Counted from the first letter of the stretch, positions 34,818-44,170 are shown. The stretch: DNA of 64,000 nucleotides from an uncultured Roseburia sp. (GCA_947647505.1 CANSKO010000010.1:33692-97691); one strand, 5' to 3'. Notes: generated from the sequence alone by a model not told the origin. Translations and numbers: made by a program.

Positions 34818-37042
34818 GTCTCTTCCACCTCCAACACATATATTCTGGATTCATAATCCGTATAAGGCTCTACGCCGTCCGGAACCTGCCCCGCCGTTTC
34901 ATCGCTTGTAAGCAGTCCGACATGCATCAGCTCATCTCCGTAATGATACCGTCCCGTCCGTGCATTCCGATAGCGATATGCAGGATGCAGCCCCTGCAGG
35001 CGCACGCGGGTATACGATGCATTGACGCAGTTTAATACCCGGTACCAGCCGACAATCGCCGTTTTCTGATCCTCGCTGACCGCCATCCAGACCGTTTCAT
35101 TGCCTTCAAACGGACTTTTTAAGCGATAAAATGATCCAAACTGCAAAACCCTTCGGTAACGTTTGAAAAAGGCAATCTGCTCCTTTACCTCTTCCAGCTC
35201 TTCTTTCGTCAGCTGATTCAAATCCAGCTCATATCCAAATGTGCCAAAACAGGCCACATTTGCCCTCGTATGCAGCGGCGTATTCCGAAAAACCTGATGA
35301 TTCGGCGTAACGGATACATGGCTTCCGATGCTGCTGACCGGATAACACATCGACGCTCCATACTGAATCTTAAGCCGCTCCACGGCGTCGCTGTTATCGC
35401 TCGCCCAACCCTGCGGCGCATAATAGAGCATGCCCGGGTCAAACCGTCCGCCGCCGCTGGCGCACGACTCAAACAAAACGTCCGGAAATTCACTCGTTAA
35501 GCGCTCGTACAATGCATATACGCCCAGCATATAGCGATGGTACGTTTCTCCCTGGCGATCCGGCGGCAAAGCCGCCGAATAACATTCCGTAATGCTGCGG
35601 TTCATATCCCACTTGATATACGACACCTTTGCTTCCCGCAAAATCTTTGCCATCTGAACGTATATCGCATCTACCGCCTCTTTCCTTGAAAAATCCAGCA
35701 CATACTGATAGCGTCCGTGGGAAGCGCTCCTCTCTGGCGTAGAAAGAATCCAGTCCGGATGCGCTCTGTAAAAGTCCGAATCCTTATTGACCATTTCCGG
35801 CTCAAACCAAAGCCCGAATTTCAATCCCAGCCCTTCTATTTTTTCCGCCAGCCCCGCAATGCCGCCGGCCAGGCGCTTCCGGTTTGCCACCCAGTCGCCA
35901 AGCCCGGCCTTATCGCTGCTCCTTGCTCCAAACCACCCGTCGTCCAGCACGAACAGCTCCACGCCGCATTCTTTTGCCTTTTTGGCAAGCTCCACCAGAC
36001 GCTCTTCCGTAAAATCAAAATACGTCGCTTCCCAGTTGTTGATTAAAATCGGCCTCGGACGATCGCGCCAGTATCCCCTTGCCAATCGCTTCTGATAGAG
36101 CCTGTGAAACGTCTGGCTCATATGATTGCAGCCCTGATCCGTATATACCATCACCGCTTCCGGCGTCTGAAACGCCTCGCCGCCAGCCAGCTTCCAGGTA
36201 AACGTTTCGGGATCAAGCCCTACCAGCACGCGCAGCGTTTCATGCGCGTCCACCTCCGCCTGTATCCGAAAATTTCCGCTGTAGAGAAAGGAAAATCCAA
36301 TTGCCTCGCCCTGCCTCTCATCGGTATGCTTCCGCTTTAAAACCAGAAACGGATTCTGCTCGTGAGAAGAATTTCCACGCATACTCCCTATGGATGAAAT
36401 GCCGGGAGCCAGATTTCGCGTCTGAATCTGACATTCCCTCGCCCAGCAACCGGATAATTGCAGCCATTCATAGTCGCAGTCCGGCAAATCAAGGCAAAGG
36501 CTCATCGCACGGGTGATATACGCCGTCTTGCCGCCCGCATTGAAAAACCGAACGCTGCGCGCAAGGACGCCGCCCAATGCAAATATGGTATACAAAAGCT
36601 CTGCACGCACGCCGGAAACTGCGTCATATAACGTTACAATCAGCGTCTTTGCTTCTTCATTCTCCTCTGCATAGGTTGCCGGAAGCCCGCGCAGCCCTGG
36701 CTTTCCTTCCCTGATTTCATGGCTCTGATACTGAAAATCTGATATCCTGCTGCCATTTTCCTGCAAAATCTCAACGGCAGGCTGCCTGTAGTCTGTCGTC
36801 CCAAATACCGGGTACTCCTGCCGGATATGCTCCAACGAAAACGTCCTGTCATTTTCATACAGATAAGACGTCATCGGCCGTTCACACGTTTCCAGCAAAT
36901 ATGAAAAATCTTCCTTATCCTGAATCCGCTTTCCAAAATATAACTGTCCCAGATGGCCGTTTCGCAGAATCGTCATAATATAACTGATGGAATCATTGCA
37001 CAGATGAAACGTCCTGCTGCCCTCATGATAGAAAATCTGCAT
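34814..37042 (-). CDS. aga: GH36 alpha-galactosidase
   Basis: The protein has 742 residues, the usual length for intracellular GH36 enzymes that cut terminal alpha-1,6-galactose from raffinose, melibiose and stachyose. The nucleophile Asp is in YIKWDMNRS at about residue 479, and the acid/base Asp is in GWASDNSDAV at about residue 549, spaced as in the family. The N-terminal beta-sandwich has RTFHLCNDSISYIMTIL, and the barrel includes LVELAKKAKECGVELFVLDDGWFG. There is no signal peptide, so sugars must be imported first, which fits the symporter just upstream. The ATG follows AAGGAGG. Confidence 0.97.
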   Translation of the reverse strand: MQIFYHEGSRTFHLCNDSISYIMTILRNGHLGQLYFGKRIQDKEDFSYLLETCERPMTSYLYENDRTFSLEHIRQEYPVFGTTDYRQPAVEILQENGSRISDFQYQSHEIREGKPGLRGLPATYAEENEEAKTLIVTLYDAVSGVRAELLYTIFALGGVLARSVRFFNAGGKTAYITRAMSLCLDLPDCDYEWLQLSGCWARECQIQTRNLAPGISSIGSMRGNSSHEQNPFLVLKRKHTDERQGEAIGFSFLYSGNFRIQAEVDAHETLRVLVGLDPETFTWKLAGGEAFQTPEAVMVYTDQGCNHMSQTFHRLYQKRLARGYWRDRPRPILINNWEATYFDFTEERLVELAKKAKECGVELFVLDDGWFGARSSDKAGLGDWVANRKRLAGGIAGLAEKIEGLGLKFGLWFEPEMVNKDSDFYRAHPDWILSTPERSASHGRYQYVLDFSRKEAVDAIYVQMAKILREAKVSYIKWDMNRSITECYSAALPPDRQGETYHRYMLGVYALYERLTSEFPDVLFESCASGGGRFDPGMLYYAPQGWASDNSDAVERLKIQYGASMCYPVSSIGSHVSVTPNHQVFRNTPLHTRANVACFGTFGYELDLNQLTKEELEEVKEQIAFFKRYRRVLQFGSFYRLKSPFEGNETVWMAVSEDQKTAIVGWYRVLNCVNASYTRVRLQGLHPAYRYRNARTGRYHYGDELMHVGLLTSDETAGQVPDGVEPYTDYESRIYVLEVEET

Positions 37043-37081
37043 CCCGTTACCTCCTTAATCTGCACCGCATCGCGCCGAAGC

Positions 37082-38494
37082 TTACGCCGCTTTTTTCTGG
37101 ATTTGATTTAACTGCGTCGTCACTTCCTCCATCTTTGCTCCCTTCAAAATATAAAAGCGCTTATAAATCAGATAGCTGACAATGGCAAGCAGAATCGGTA
37201 TCACGATCATCATAACCCGGATGCCGAACAGCGTGCCGGCCGCCTGTACGTTTAACTTTGGATCATAGCCCACAACCTGAAGACCGACGCCGGATAAGCC
37301 GCCAGCCGCAGCCATCGCCGCTTTCATCAGAAACGTCTGTGCAGAGCAGGTAACGCTTTCATTGCGCACGCCAAATTTGACCTCCCCGTAATCGATTACG
37401 TCCGCCATGCAGCAGGTCGTCACGCCAAGCGAAAGCCCGGAGCCAAAGAAGACGAACACGCAGCTGATGGCCACAAAAACAGCGTTTTCCGGCGCGATAT
37501 ATCCAAACGCCCCAAGAAGCGCAAACCCGATCACCGGAAGAAAGCACGCTACAAAATAAACTTTTTCACGACTGATTTTCGCCGCCACCTTCGGGAAGAA
37601 CACAAGTCCCACCATTTCCGCCAGAATAGCAAATCCAAAAATGGAATACAGATACTCATTTCCGCAGACGTTTTTGAAATAATACACGGCAAAGCTTTTT
37701 GCAATCTGCGTACATAAGTTAAACGTAAGCAAAAGACCGATAAACGCTACCAGCTGATCGTTTTGCACAATCACTTTAAACGCCTGCTTTAAGCTGGTTT
37801 TCGTCGCTTTGCTTCCAAGCGTTGATTCCTCTTTGACGTTAAAAACCGTAATGCCGATCGTAATCAGAAAGACAACGGCGATCAGCAAGGCAAATATGGT
37901 ATAGCCATGCTCGGCATAAAGGTTCTCCTCTCCCGCCGCACGGTTTAAGCCATGAATCACGTAAAGTCCGAACGTTGCAACGGAAAATCCCGCAAGGCTT
38001 GCAAAAAATCTTGGGATAACCGATACTTTTTCACGCTCCCGCGGATCATTCGTCAGATTCGGAAGCCAGGACCAGTAGGGCACATCCATAATCGTATACG
38101 TCATGCCATACAATATGTACATGACCGACACGTATACGTAAAGGGCGATTCCCTGCAAATGGAAGCTGTAAAACAACAGCACAAATACGACGGAATTGAC
38201 CAGCGTCCCGATAATCAGCCAGATCCGAAACTTTCCGTAACGCGACTTCGTATTATCGACAACCATGCCCATCACAGGATCGTTAATCGCGTCCCAGATG
38301 CGCGCCACAAAAAACAATACGCCTACAAATGCCGGAGCCAGATACAGCGTATCCGTAAAATACACCATCAGAAACGCCCCGACCAGATTGCAGACGGCGT
38401 CCTTTCCGATCGCTCCAATGCCAAAACAATACTTCTCCCGTGCAGACACGTGTTTGTACGCCGGACTTTTCACGCCTTTCCTTCCTTCACTCAT
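37082..38494 (-). CDS. GPH-family glycoside/cation symporter (MelB-like)
   Basis: The protein has 470 residues and about twelve hydrophobic helices. The family signature is GAIGKDAVCNLVGAFLMVYFTDTLYLAPAFVGVLFFVARIWDAINDPVMGMVVDNTKSRYGKFR, which includes the D-A-x-x-D-P helix and the R-Y-G-K-[FW]-R loop of the MelB group. GVRNESVTCSAQTF is another. It imports a galactoside with Na+ or H+, and its position just before the alpha-galactosidase makes melibiose- or raffinose-type sugars likely. I use the ATG at 38492-38494 after GGAGGG; the longer frame runs into the promoter region. Confidence 0.93.
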   Translation of the reverse strand: MSEGRKGVKSPAYKHVSAREKYCFGIGAIGKDAVCNLVGAFLMVYFTDTLYLAPAFVGVLFFVARIWDAINDPVMGMVVDNTKSRYGKFRIWLIIGTLVNSVVFVLLFYSFHLQGIALYVYVSVMYILYGMTYTIMDVPYWSWLPNLTNDPREREKVSVIPRFFASLAGFSVATFGLYVIHGLNRAAGEENLYAEHGYTIFALLIAVVFLITIGITVFNVKEESTLGSKATKTSLKQAFKVIVQNDQLVAFIGLLLTFNLCTQIAKSFAVYYFKNVCGNEYLYSIFGFAILAEMVGLVFFPKVAAKISREKVYFVACFLPVIGFALLGAFGYIAPENAVFVAISCVFVFFGSGLSLGVTTCCMADVIDYGEVKFGVRNESVTCSAQTFLMKAAMAAAGGLSGVGLQVVGYDPKLNVQAAGTLFGIRVMMIVIPILLAIVSYLIYKRFYILKGAKMEEVTTQLNQIQKKAA

Positions 38495-38587
38495 CCTAAT
38501 ACCCTCCAATTCTTTTTTATGGCAGTCAATATCTGATGAGAAGCCTTCTTTTTTCGCGCGCGCATAGTTCGCTCTCAACATGCCTTT

Positions 38588-38634
38588 ATTATACCGTCGC
38601 GTCCAAAAACAGGGTAGATGATTTTGTTTCGAAA
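38588..38634 (-). promoter_or_regulatory. Activator-type promoter of the symporter-alpha-galactosidase operon
   Basis: On the minus strand a perfect TATAAT (38588-38593) has no -35 match at 16-18 bases. Four bases upstream lies TTTTTGGACGCG (38598-38609), identical to a motif at the AraC gene promoter. The dyad TTTCGAAA (38627-38634) is further upstream. This suits a promoter that needs the AraC-type activator. Confidence 0.6.
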
Positions 38635-38652
38635 AACAGTCAAAATGTTTCC

Positions 38653-39588
38653 TTATTTTTTCTTTTCATCATTTTGCCATTTTTTCTGGCGCACGTTTTG
38701 ATAGACGCCCTCCTCTTTTAGCTCTTCCAATATATCCTGATTTTCAGCAAGATTTTGCCGAACGGCCCTGATATGCTCTTTTCTGTAAACCGTCGGCGCA
38801 CATCCCATGTTCTTTTTAAACGCTTTGGAAAACACAAGGGCATTCTGATAGCCGCAGGACGCCGCCACATGTTCAATCGACAATTTCGTCACGCTCAAAA
38901 GCTCTTTTGCTCTGGAAATGCGGAATTTTGTCAGAAATTCCTGCGGCGACATCTGTAAGCTCTTTTGAAACAATTTATAGAGATAACTGCGGTTGACGCA
39001 TAAATGATTTGCAATATCCGTCACCTTCAGCTCCGCAGAATAATGATTTCGGATAAAGCCAATTGCCCGCTCAATATAAAAATTTTCCATTGATTTCACA
39101 TCCTCTTCTATCACGACGCCTTTGGAGAGAATTTCAAAAAAACCGTACAAAAGGCTCTGTAAGCGGTACTGGCTGGTGATGGAGCCGTCCTGACACTTTA
39201 GCATTTCTAAAATCAGATGCTTCAATTCCCTGCCCTGACTGCACCGAAACGTAAGCTGTCTGCTGTTTAGCCCCAGATCTTCCAGATATTCTTTTGCATG
39301 CGTGCCCGAAAAGCCAATCCAAAGATAGCTCCAGGGGTCTTTTTGATCCGCCTGATAATACGTCAGCTCTTCCGGTTCGATCAAAAAGCCCTCGCCGGCG
39401 CCAAGATGGTATTTTCTCCCTCCCGTCTGATAACACCCCCTGCCGTCCATGATGTAATGAATCAGATAATTGGGACGGACGGCAGGGCCGAATCCATGCA
39501 GCGGCTCGCACTGCGCATACCCGCAAAAGCAGAGAAACAGATCTTTAAATTTGGACTCCGACAATTCCAATACGTATGCGTTTTCCAT
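38653..39588 (-). CDS. AraC-family transcriptional regulator of the alpha-galactoside locus
   Basis: The protein has 311 residues. An N-terminal cupin-like sensing domain (RPNYLIHYIMDGRGCYQTGGRKYHLGAGEGFLIEPEELTYY) ends near residue 110. Two helix-turn-helix units follow at about residues 180-285: ELKVTDIANHLCVNRSYLYKLFQKSLQMSPQEFLTKFRISRA and LSIEHVAASCGYQNALVFSKAFKKNMGCAPTVYRK. This is the layout of MsmR/RafR-type activators of alpha-galactoside genes. The gene is immediately upstream of the operon it should control. The start uses GGAGGG. Confidence 0.92.
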   Translation of the reverse strand: MENAYVLELSESKFKDLFLCFCGYAQCEPLHGFGPAVRPNYLIHYIMDGRGCYQTGGRKYHLGAGEGFLIEPEELTYYQADQKDPWSYLWIGFSGTHAKEYLEDLGLNSRQLTFRCSQGRELKHLILEMLKCQDGSITSQYRLQSLLYGFFEILSKGVVIEEDVKSMENFYIERAIGFIRNHYSAELKVTDIANHLCVNRSYLYKLFQKSLQMSPQEFLTKFRISRAKELLSVTKLSIEHVAASCGYQNALVFSKAFKKNMGCAPTVYRKEHIRAVRQNLAENQDILEELKEEGVYQNVRQKKWQNDEKKK

Positions 39589-39613
39589 ATCATATCCCTC
39601 CTGTCACAGCAAT

Positions 39614-39636
39614 ACTATAACACGCGCGTCCAAAAA
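39614..39636 (-). promoter_or_regulatory. Promoter of the AraC gene with shared motif
   Basis: TATAGT (39614-39619, minus strand) lies five bases downstream of TTTTTGGACGCG (39625-39636), the same 12-mer that precedes the symporter -10. No -35 match is clear, so autoregulation is plausible. Confidence 0.5.
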
Positions 39637-39671
39637 TGAATACCTCTCTGTCATTCCTTTCTGGCCAGGCA

Positions 39672-41015
39672 TCACCTCCCGCCTCCATATCCATACCGCT
39701 TTCTGTACCGAAACGTCAGAAATCCGGAAAGCAAAAGCGCAAGAAGCTCTGCCGCAGGCGTCGCCAGCCAGATTCCGTTTACGCCGAACAGAAGCGGCAG
39801 AAGCAGCATGGCCGCCAGCAAAAAGACAAACGATCTTGAAAAAGCAAGAACGGCTGAAACAACCCCATTTGACAGCGCGGTAAACATGCTGCTGGCAAAA
39901 ATATTAAATCCGATAAAAAGCAGGGCCGCCGTACAAATTCTGTTTCCCGTTACCGCCAAGCCGTACACCGGGTTTTGAGGCCGGACGAAAATGGAAACCA
40001 GCGGCTCTGTAAACAGAAACGAAGCGGCCGCCGTCAAAACGGAACTTACCAGAATCACATTCCTGCTGATGCGAAGCAGCTTTTTGAGCTTTTCCCGATT
40101 CTGCTCTCCGTAGTAAAAACTGATCATCGGCGCAACGCCGTAAGAATATCCCGTATAGAAAGAGCTGGCAAACATCAGCACATACGTAATAATCGTAATA
40201 GCCGCAACGCCATTTTCTCCAACGTAATAGAGCATCGTTCCGTTAAACAGCATCGTCACAATTCCCGTTACAAGAGCAGTCGCCATCTCCGAGCATCCGT
40301 TTGCAGCGGCGTCCCGCAGCGCGTTTAAGCAAACGACCGGCTTTACAAAATGCAGCAGACTTTTTTTCCTCATAAATACGACGCATCCCACAACCGCCGT
40401 AACCGAATAGCCAAGCCCGGTCGCAATCGCCGCGCTGCCGATTCCCAGATCAAGCACGGCAAGAAACACATAGTCCAGCGCAATATTCAATATGCCGCCC
40501 GCGACGGAGCAAAGAAACGACAGCGTTGCCTTTTCGCTGGCGATCATATACAGCGTAAAGTTATTCATCAAAAGAACAGGAACGGTAAACAACAGATAGC
40601 GGCTTATGTATTCCGCACAGTATGCCGCAACCGCCGCGGACAGGCGCAGCCGCTCAAACACAGCTCCCATCGGCGCATACCCTATCCCACACATCAAAAT
40701 GCCAACAACGACGTTGACCAGAATCAGAAATGTAAAATCCTCCCGCGCCTCCTTTTCCTTCCGCTCTCCCATTTTTTTCATAATCACCGCGCTGCCGCCC
40801 GTCGCAAGCATCGTCGAAATGGCCGTCACAAGTGAAATCACAGGCGCCGTCAAATTGATCGCAGACAGCGCGTCCGTGCCAATAAAATTGGCTACAAACA
40901 GCCCGTCCGCCATCGTATAAAAAGACATAAAGACCGTCATCGCAATTGTCGGAACGGCAAATGTAAAAATATGCCGCAATGTTACAGGTTTTGCATATGC
41001 ATTTTGATTGTTCAT
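39672..41015 (-). CDS. MATE-family efflux transporter
   Basis: The protein has 447 residues and about twelve hydrophobic helices in two related halves. The N-terminal half opens RHIFTFAVPTIAMTVFMSFYTMADGLFVANFIGTDALSAINL, typical of MATE proteins with the D-G-x-F-V-x-x-x-x-G pattern. The second half has NGCSEMATALVTGIVTMLFN and GYSYGVAPMISFYYGEQN. MATE pumps export drugs and cationic compounds with Na+ or H+. I use the ATG at 41013-41015 after AAGGAGG. The promoter has the 19-base spacer of MerR-controlled genes, and the divergent gene is a MerR regulator, so drug-induced expression is likely. Confidence 0.94.
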   Translation of the reverse strand: MNNQNAYAKPVTLRHIFTFAVPTIAMTVFMSFYTMADGLFVANFIGTDALSAINLTAPVISLVTAISTMLATGGSAVIMKKMGERKEKEAREDFTFLILVNVVVGILMCGIGYAPMGAVFERLRLSAAVAAYCAEYISRYLLFTVPVLLMNNFTLYMIASEKATLSFLCSVAGGILNIALDYVFLAVLDLGIGSAAIATGLGYSVTAVVGCVVFMRKKSLLHFVKPVVCLNALRDAAANGCSEMATALVTGIVTMLFNGTMLYYVGENGVAAITIITYVLMFASSFYTGYSYGVAPMISFYYGEQNREKLKKLLRISRNVILVSSVLTAAASFLFTEPLVSIFVRPQNPVYGLAVTGNRICTAALLFIGFNIFASSMFTALSNGVVSAVLAFSRSFVFLLAAMLLLPLLFGVNGIWLATPAAELLALLLSGFLTFRYRKRYGYGGGR

Positions 41016-41027
41016 AAAGCATCCTCC

Positions 41028-41056
41028 TTGCATTTTTTCCTTGTACAGGGTATCAT
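41028..41056 (+). promoter_or_regulatory. Sigma-A promoter of the merR-type gene
   Basis: TTGCAT (41028-41033) and TATCAT (41051-41056) are 17 bases apart. The -10 box is shared, on the opposite strand, with the MATE promoter. Confidence 0.65.
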
Positions 41057-41082
41057 AAACCATACAGTAACTGTACAGTCAA
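41052..41082 (-). promoter_or_regulatory. MerR-type promoter of the MATE gene (19-base spacer)
   Basis: On the minus strand TTGACT (41077-41082) and TATGAT (41052-41057) are 19 bases apart, the lengthened spacer typical of MerR-activated promoters. The spacer contains the dyad TACAGTTACTGTA (41063-41075). Confidence 0.75.
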
Positions 41083-41104
41083 GCAAAAAAGGAGCATTCG
41101 ATCC

Positions 41105-41965
41105 ATGTATGAATCCAATAAATTACTCACCATCGGACAATTTGCATCGCTTCACGGCATCAACAAGAAAACGCTGATGTGGTACGACGAAATTGGCCTG
41201 TTTCATCCTGCCCGCATACACCCGGAAAACGGCTACCGCTATTACAGCTACCGCCAGAGCGCGCTGCTGGAAACGATTTTGCTGCTGCGGGAACTGGACG
41301 TATCCATTTCGGAAATTCAGGCGTTTATGGCATTGCGGTCCGCCGAAAGCCTCCAGCAGCTTTTCAATGAAAAAATCCGAAAGCTGGACGATACGATCGC
41401 CCATTTCCGGAACATTCGAAGCACGCTTTGCCACCATAAGCAGAACATGGAAACCCTGCTTTCTATGGACCTGTCCAAAATCACCCTGGTACAAAAGCAG
41501 ATGCGCCATATGGCAACCGTTGCCATCGACCGGACGATTTCGTATGATGAATCGGTGGAACGCGTGCTTGCCGAAACAAAAAAATACCGGCTCCGCCGTC
41601 TGCACGACGCCTCTTACGGAAGCATGATCGCATCCGAAAGCTTATATCGCAAAGATTTTGACGACTATTCCATGCTGTTTATCGAGCTTCCCACATCCGT
41701 CTGCACAGACGATGGCCCTCCTTCCCTTCCCACAAAAAAAGCAGGGCTGCACATACAGCCCCGCGGCGCATACCTGCGGGCATTTTATCAGGGAGACTGG
41801 CAAAATATGTCCGCCAAATATGAAGAAATTTTAGAGTATGCAAAACATCACCGGATGCAGCTCACCGGATTTTCTTACGAAAAGATTCTCAATGAAACTG
41901 TAACCGACCGTATGGAGGATATGATTGTACAGATTGAAATCCCGATCTGTATGCACGCCCCCTAA
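41105..41965 (+). CDS. MerR-family regulator with GyrI-like ligand domain
   Basis: The protein has 286 residues. The N-terminal MerR helix-turn-helix reads LTIGQFASLHGINKKTLMWYDEIGLFHPARIHPENGYRYYS. The dimerisation helix follows to about residue 120. A C-terminal effector domain of the BmrR/GyrI type starts at about residue 135, with MATVAIDRTISYDESVERVL. Such proteins bind lipophilic or cationic drugs and twist long-spacer promoters into an active shape. The ATG follows AAAGGAG. It is divergent from the MATE gene, whose promoter carries the matching operator. The 3' end overlaps thiN by four bases. Confidence 0.92.
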   Translation: MYESNKLLTIGQFASLHGINKKTLMWYDEIGLFHPARIHPENGYRYYSYRQSALLETILLLRELDVSISEIQAFMALRSAESLQQLFNEKIRKLDDTIAHFRNIRSTLCHHKQNMETLLSMDLSKITLVQKQMRHMATVAIDRTISYDESVERVLAETKKYRLRRLHDASYGSMIASESLYRKDFDDYSMLFIELPTSVCTDDGPPSLPTKKAGLHIQPRGAYLRAFYQGDWQNMSAKYEEILEYAKHHRMQLTGFSYEKILNETVTDRMEDMIVQIEIPICMHAP

Positions 41966-42612
41966 TCTTTCGTCTCAAACACCAGAAGCCTTCCCTCCTT
42001 ACAGGAAATTTCGGCCTCCTCCTCTACAATCTCATTGCTGATGCCAAGCGAGCTGCAGCACGTCATCACAACGTCCGTAAGCGGATATTTCATCCCCTTA
42101 AGCGTTACGCCTGTCACGCTTGACGTAAACGGCAGCAGCGAAACGTAGCTTCCATACTGCTCCTGTTTTGTCAGGCGCAGACTGTGATCGATCATTCGTA
42201 TCCGGTTCTTGGGATCTGCAAGCAAAATCTCCACGCCCGCCAAAAGTCCGATTCCAAGAAGCGCGATATTCCCAAACACATGGTCCAGGCGGCTTCCCGT
42301 CGCGCCCAGAATGTGAATCTCTTCGCAGCCACAGTCAATTGCCCGGCGAAGCGCCGCTTCCGTATCCGTATCGTCTTTTTCAGGAATCAGACGCATCCAG
42401 GAAATATCTTCTTTCGCTTCAAAAAAGCGAAGCGCTGTTTCCTCCGCCGAATCAAAATCCCCAACGATCCAGTCCGGCGCAATGCCGCTGTCATAAAAAA
42501 AACGAAGGCCGCCGTCAATCGCAACCAAAAGGTCAAAATGCGCCCCCTTCATATAGGCGGCGCCAAATGCCGGATCGATGCTGCCGCCTGCTACAAGCAG
42601 CGCCCGTTTCAT
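41962..42612 (-). CDS. thiN: Thiamine diphosphokinase
   Basis: ThiN transfers diphosphate from ATP to thiamine to make the cofactor thiamine diphosphate. The 216-residue length fits. KRALLVAGGSIDPAFG opens the protein. The catalytic segments are IVGDFDSAEE (D-x-D metal ligands) and IPEKDDTDTEAALRRA, followed by GATGSRLDHVFGN. The ATG follows GGGGAG and overlaps the rpe stop by four bases. It is the last gene of the priA-def-fmt cluster, in the usual place after rsgA and rpe. Confidence 0.95.
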   Translation of the reverse strand: MKRALLVAGGSIDPAFGAAYMKGAHFDLLVAIDGGLRFFYDSGIAPDWIVGDFDSAEETALRFFEAKEDISWMRLIPEKDDTDTEAALRRAIDCGCEEIHILGATGSRLDHVFGNIALLGIGLLAGVEILLADPKNRIRMIDHSLRLTKQEQYGSYVSLLPFTSSVTGVTLKGMKYPLTDVVMTCCSSLGISNEIVEEEAEISCKEGRLLVFETKD

Positions 42613-43274
42613 CGCTTCTCCCCTTCTGCCATGCACGAAAGAAAGTCCCTGACGTTTTCCTCGATGTCACCGCCAAATACGGCGCTTCCGGCCACTAAAA
42701 TATTCGCGCCCGCCGCAAGAATCTCACCCGCATTCGCAAGCGTCACGCCGCCGTCCGCCTCAATATCCGTCTTTAGCTTCCGCGCATCCAGCATCCTGCG
42801 CAGCTCGCGTATTTTATCGACGGTATACGGAATCAGCTTCTGTCCGCCAAATCCGGGATTTACCGTCATAAGCAAAACCATGTCCACTTCTCCGAGTATG
42901 CAGGAAATCTCCGTAAGCGGCGTCGCCGGATTTAACGCCACGCCTGCAAGGATTCCTTTTTCCCGGATCTTTTGAATCGTACGGTCCAGATGCACGCATG
43001 CCTCCGCATGCACGGTCAGAATGTCCGCGCCCGCTTCCACAAACGCGTCGATATAGCGATCCGGCTCCTGAATCATCAGATGCACGTCAAAAATCCGATC
43101 GCTTTTGGGACGAATGGATTTTATCACCGGAAGCCCCATTGATATGCTTGGCACAAACATGCCGTCCATAACGTCAATATGCACATACTGTGCGCCCGCC
43201 TTATCCAGCCGCGCCACCTGATTTCCAAGATCAGAAAAATCCGCCGACAACAGCGAAGGTGATAAACACTTCAT
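42609..43274 (-). CDS. rpe: Ribulose-phosphate 3-epimerase
   Basis: Rpe interconverts ribulose 5-phosphate and xylulose 5-phosphate in the pentose phosphate pathway. The 221-residue TIM barrel shows LSPSLLSADFSDL, HIDVMDGMFVPSISMG (catalytic Asp and metal ligand), DVHLMI, VNPGFGGQ, and EADGGV. The ATG at 43272-43274, inside the rsgA stop region, follows GGAGGA; the overlap is four bases. Found in this position in many Firmicutes. Confidence 0.97.
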   Translation of the reverse strand: MKCLSPSLLSADFSDLGNQVARLDKAGAQYVHIDVMDGMFVPSISMGLPVIKSIRPKSDRIFDVHLMIQEPDRYIDAFVEAGADILTVHAEACVHLDRTIQKIREKGILAGVALNPATPLTEISCILGEVDMVLLMTVNPGFGGQKLIPYTVDKIRELRRMLDARKLKTDIEADGGVTLANAGEILAAGANILVAGSAVFGGDIEENVRDFLSCMAEGEKR

Positions 43275-44164
43275 GACTTCCTCCATTCACATCGTTCCAT
43301 TTCCTTCAGTTCCCTGTAAATGCTGACATAATTTTCATAGCGCTTCGGATGAATCTTCCCTTCGTGCAGCGCCCGCTTAATCCCGCAGTCCGGCTCATTG
43401 ATATGGCTGCATCCATAAAACCGGCAGTCCGGCTCATACGGCCAAAATTCACGGTAGCATTTCCACAGCTCGTCTGCGCTTACCCCGGAAAGCGAAAGCG
43501 AGCCAAACCCCGGCGTATCGACGAGATACGTCTGTTCCATCACCGGAATCAGCTGCGCATGCCTCGTCGTATTCTTTCCGCGCTCGATTTTCCGGCTGAT
43601 CGCGCCCGTTTCCATCTGAATATTCTGCTGTAAGCAATTTGCAATCGACGATTTGCCAACGCCGGAAGGTCCGGCGACGGCGCTCGTCTTATTTTGCATC
43701 AGCTCCAAAAGATCCGCAAGCCCCGTACGCTCTGCCGCGCTTGTAAATACAACCGGGATTTCACAATTCTGATACACCCTGCGCATCGCGTCGCATGCTT
43801 CCGGCTCCGCCAGATCCGATTTGTTAAAGCAGATAACAGCCGGAATGTCCTGTCGATGCAGCATCACCAGAATATGCTCCAGCAGACTGTAATCCGGTTT
43901 TGGACTGGCAGCGGCAAAAATCAAAAGCGCCTGATCGATATTGGCGACGGCAGGGCGATGCAGCACATTTTTTCTGGGGTAAATCTCTGTCAGGCTGCCC
44001 TCCCTGTCCTTTTCATCCAAAACCTCGATCTCCACATCGTCTCCGACATACGGCTTTATGTTGCGGTTGCGAAAAATTCCCTTTGCCCTGCATGCATACA
44101 TGCCGGATTCCGCCGTATTTACATAGTAGAATCCGGAAATGCCTTTTATAATCTTTCCTCTCAT
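43271..44164 (-). CDS. rsgA: Ribosome small-subunit GTPase A
   Basis: RsgA is a late 30S assembly GTPase with circularly permuted G motifs. An N-terminal OB fold covers about residues 1-70. The G4-like NKSD comes before G1 GPSGVGKSS, with the G3 DTPGFG after it, which is the permuted order. The zinc-binding C-terminal segment is CRFYGCSHINEPDCGI. The 297-residue length is normal. It follows prkC by six bases and should be co-transcribed with it. Confidence 0.97.
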   Translation of the reverse strand: MRGKIIKGISGFYYVNTAESGMYACRAKGIFRNRNIKPYVGDDVEIEVLDEKDREGSLTEIYPRKNVLHRPAVANIDQALLIFAAASPKPDYSLLEHILVMLHRQDIPAVICFNKSDLAEPEACDAMRRVYQNCEIPVVFTSAAERTGLADLLELMQNKTSAVAGPSGVGKSSIANCLQQNIQMETGAISRKIERGKNTTRHAQLIPVMEQTYLVDTPGFGSLSLSGVSADELWKCYREFWPYEPDCRFYGCSHINEPDCGIKRALHEGKIHPKRYENYVSIYRELKEMERCEWRKS

Positions 44165-44170
44165 ACTGCC

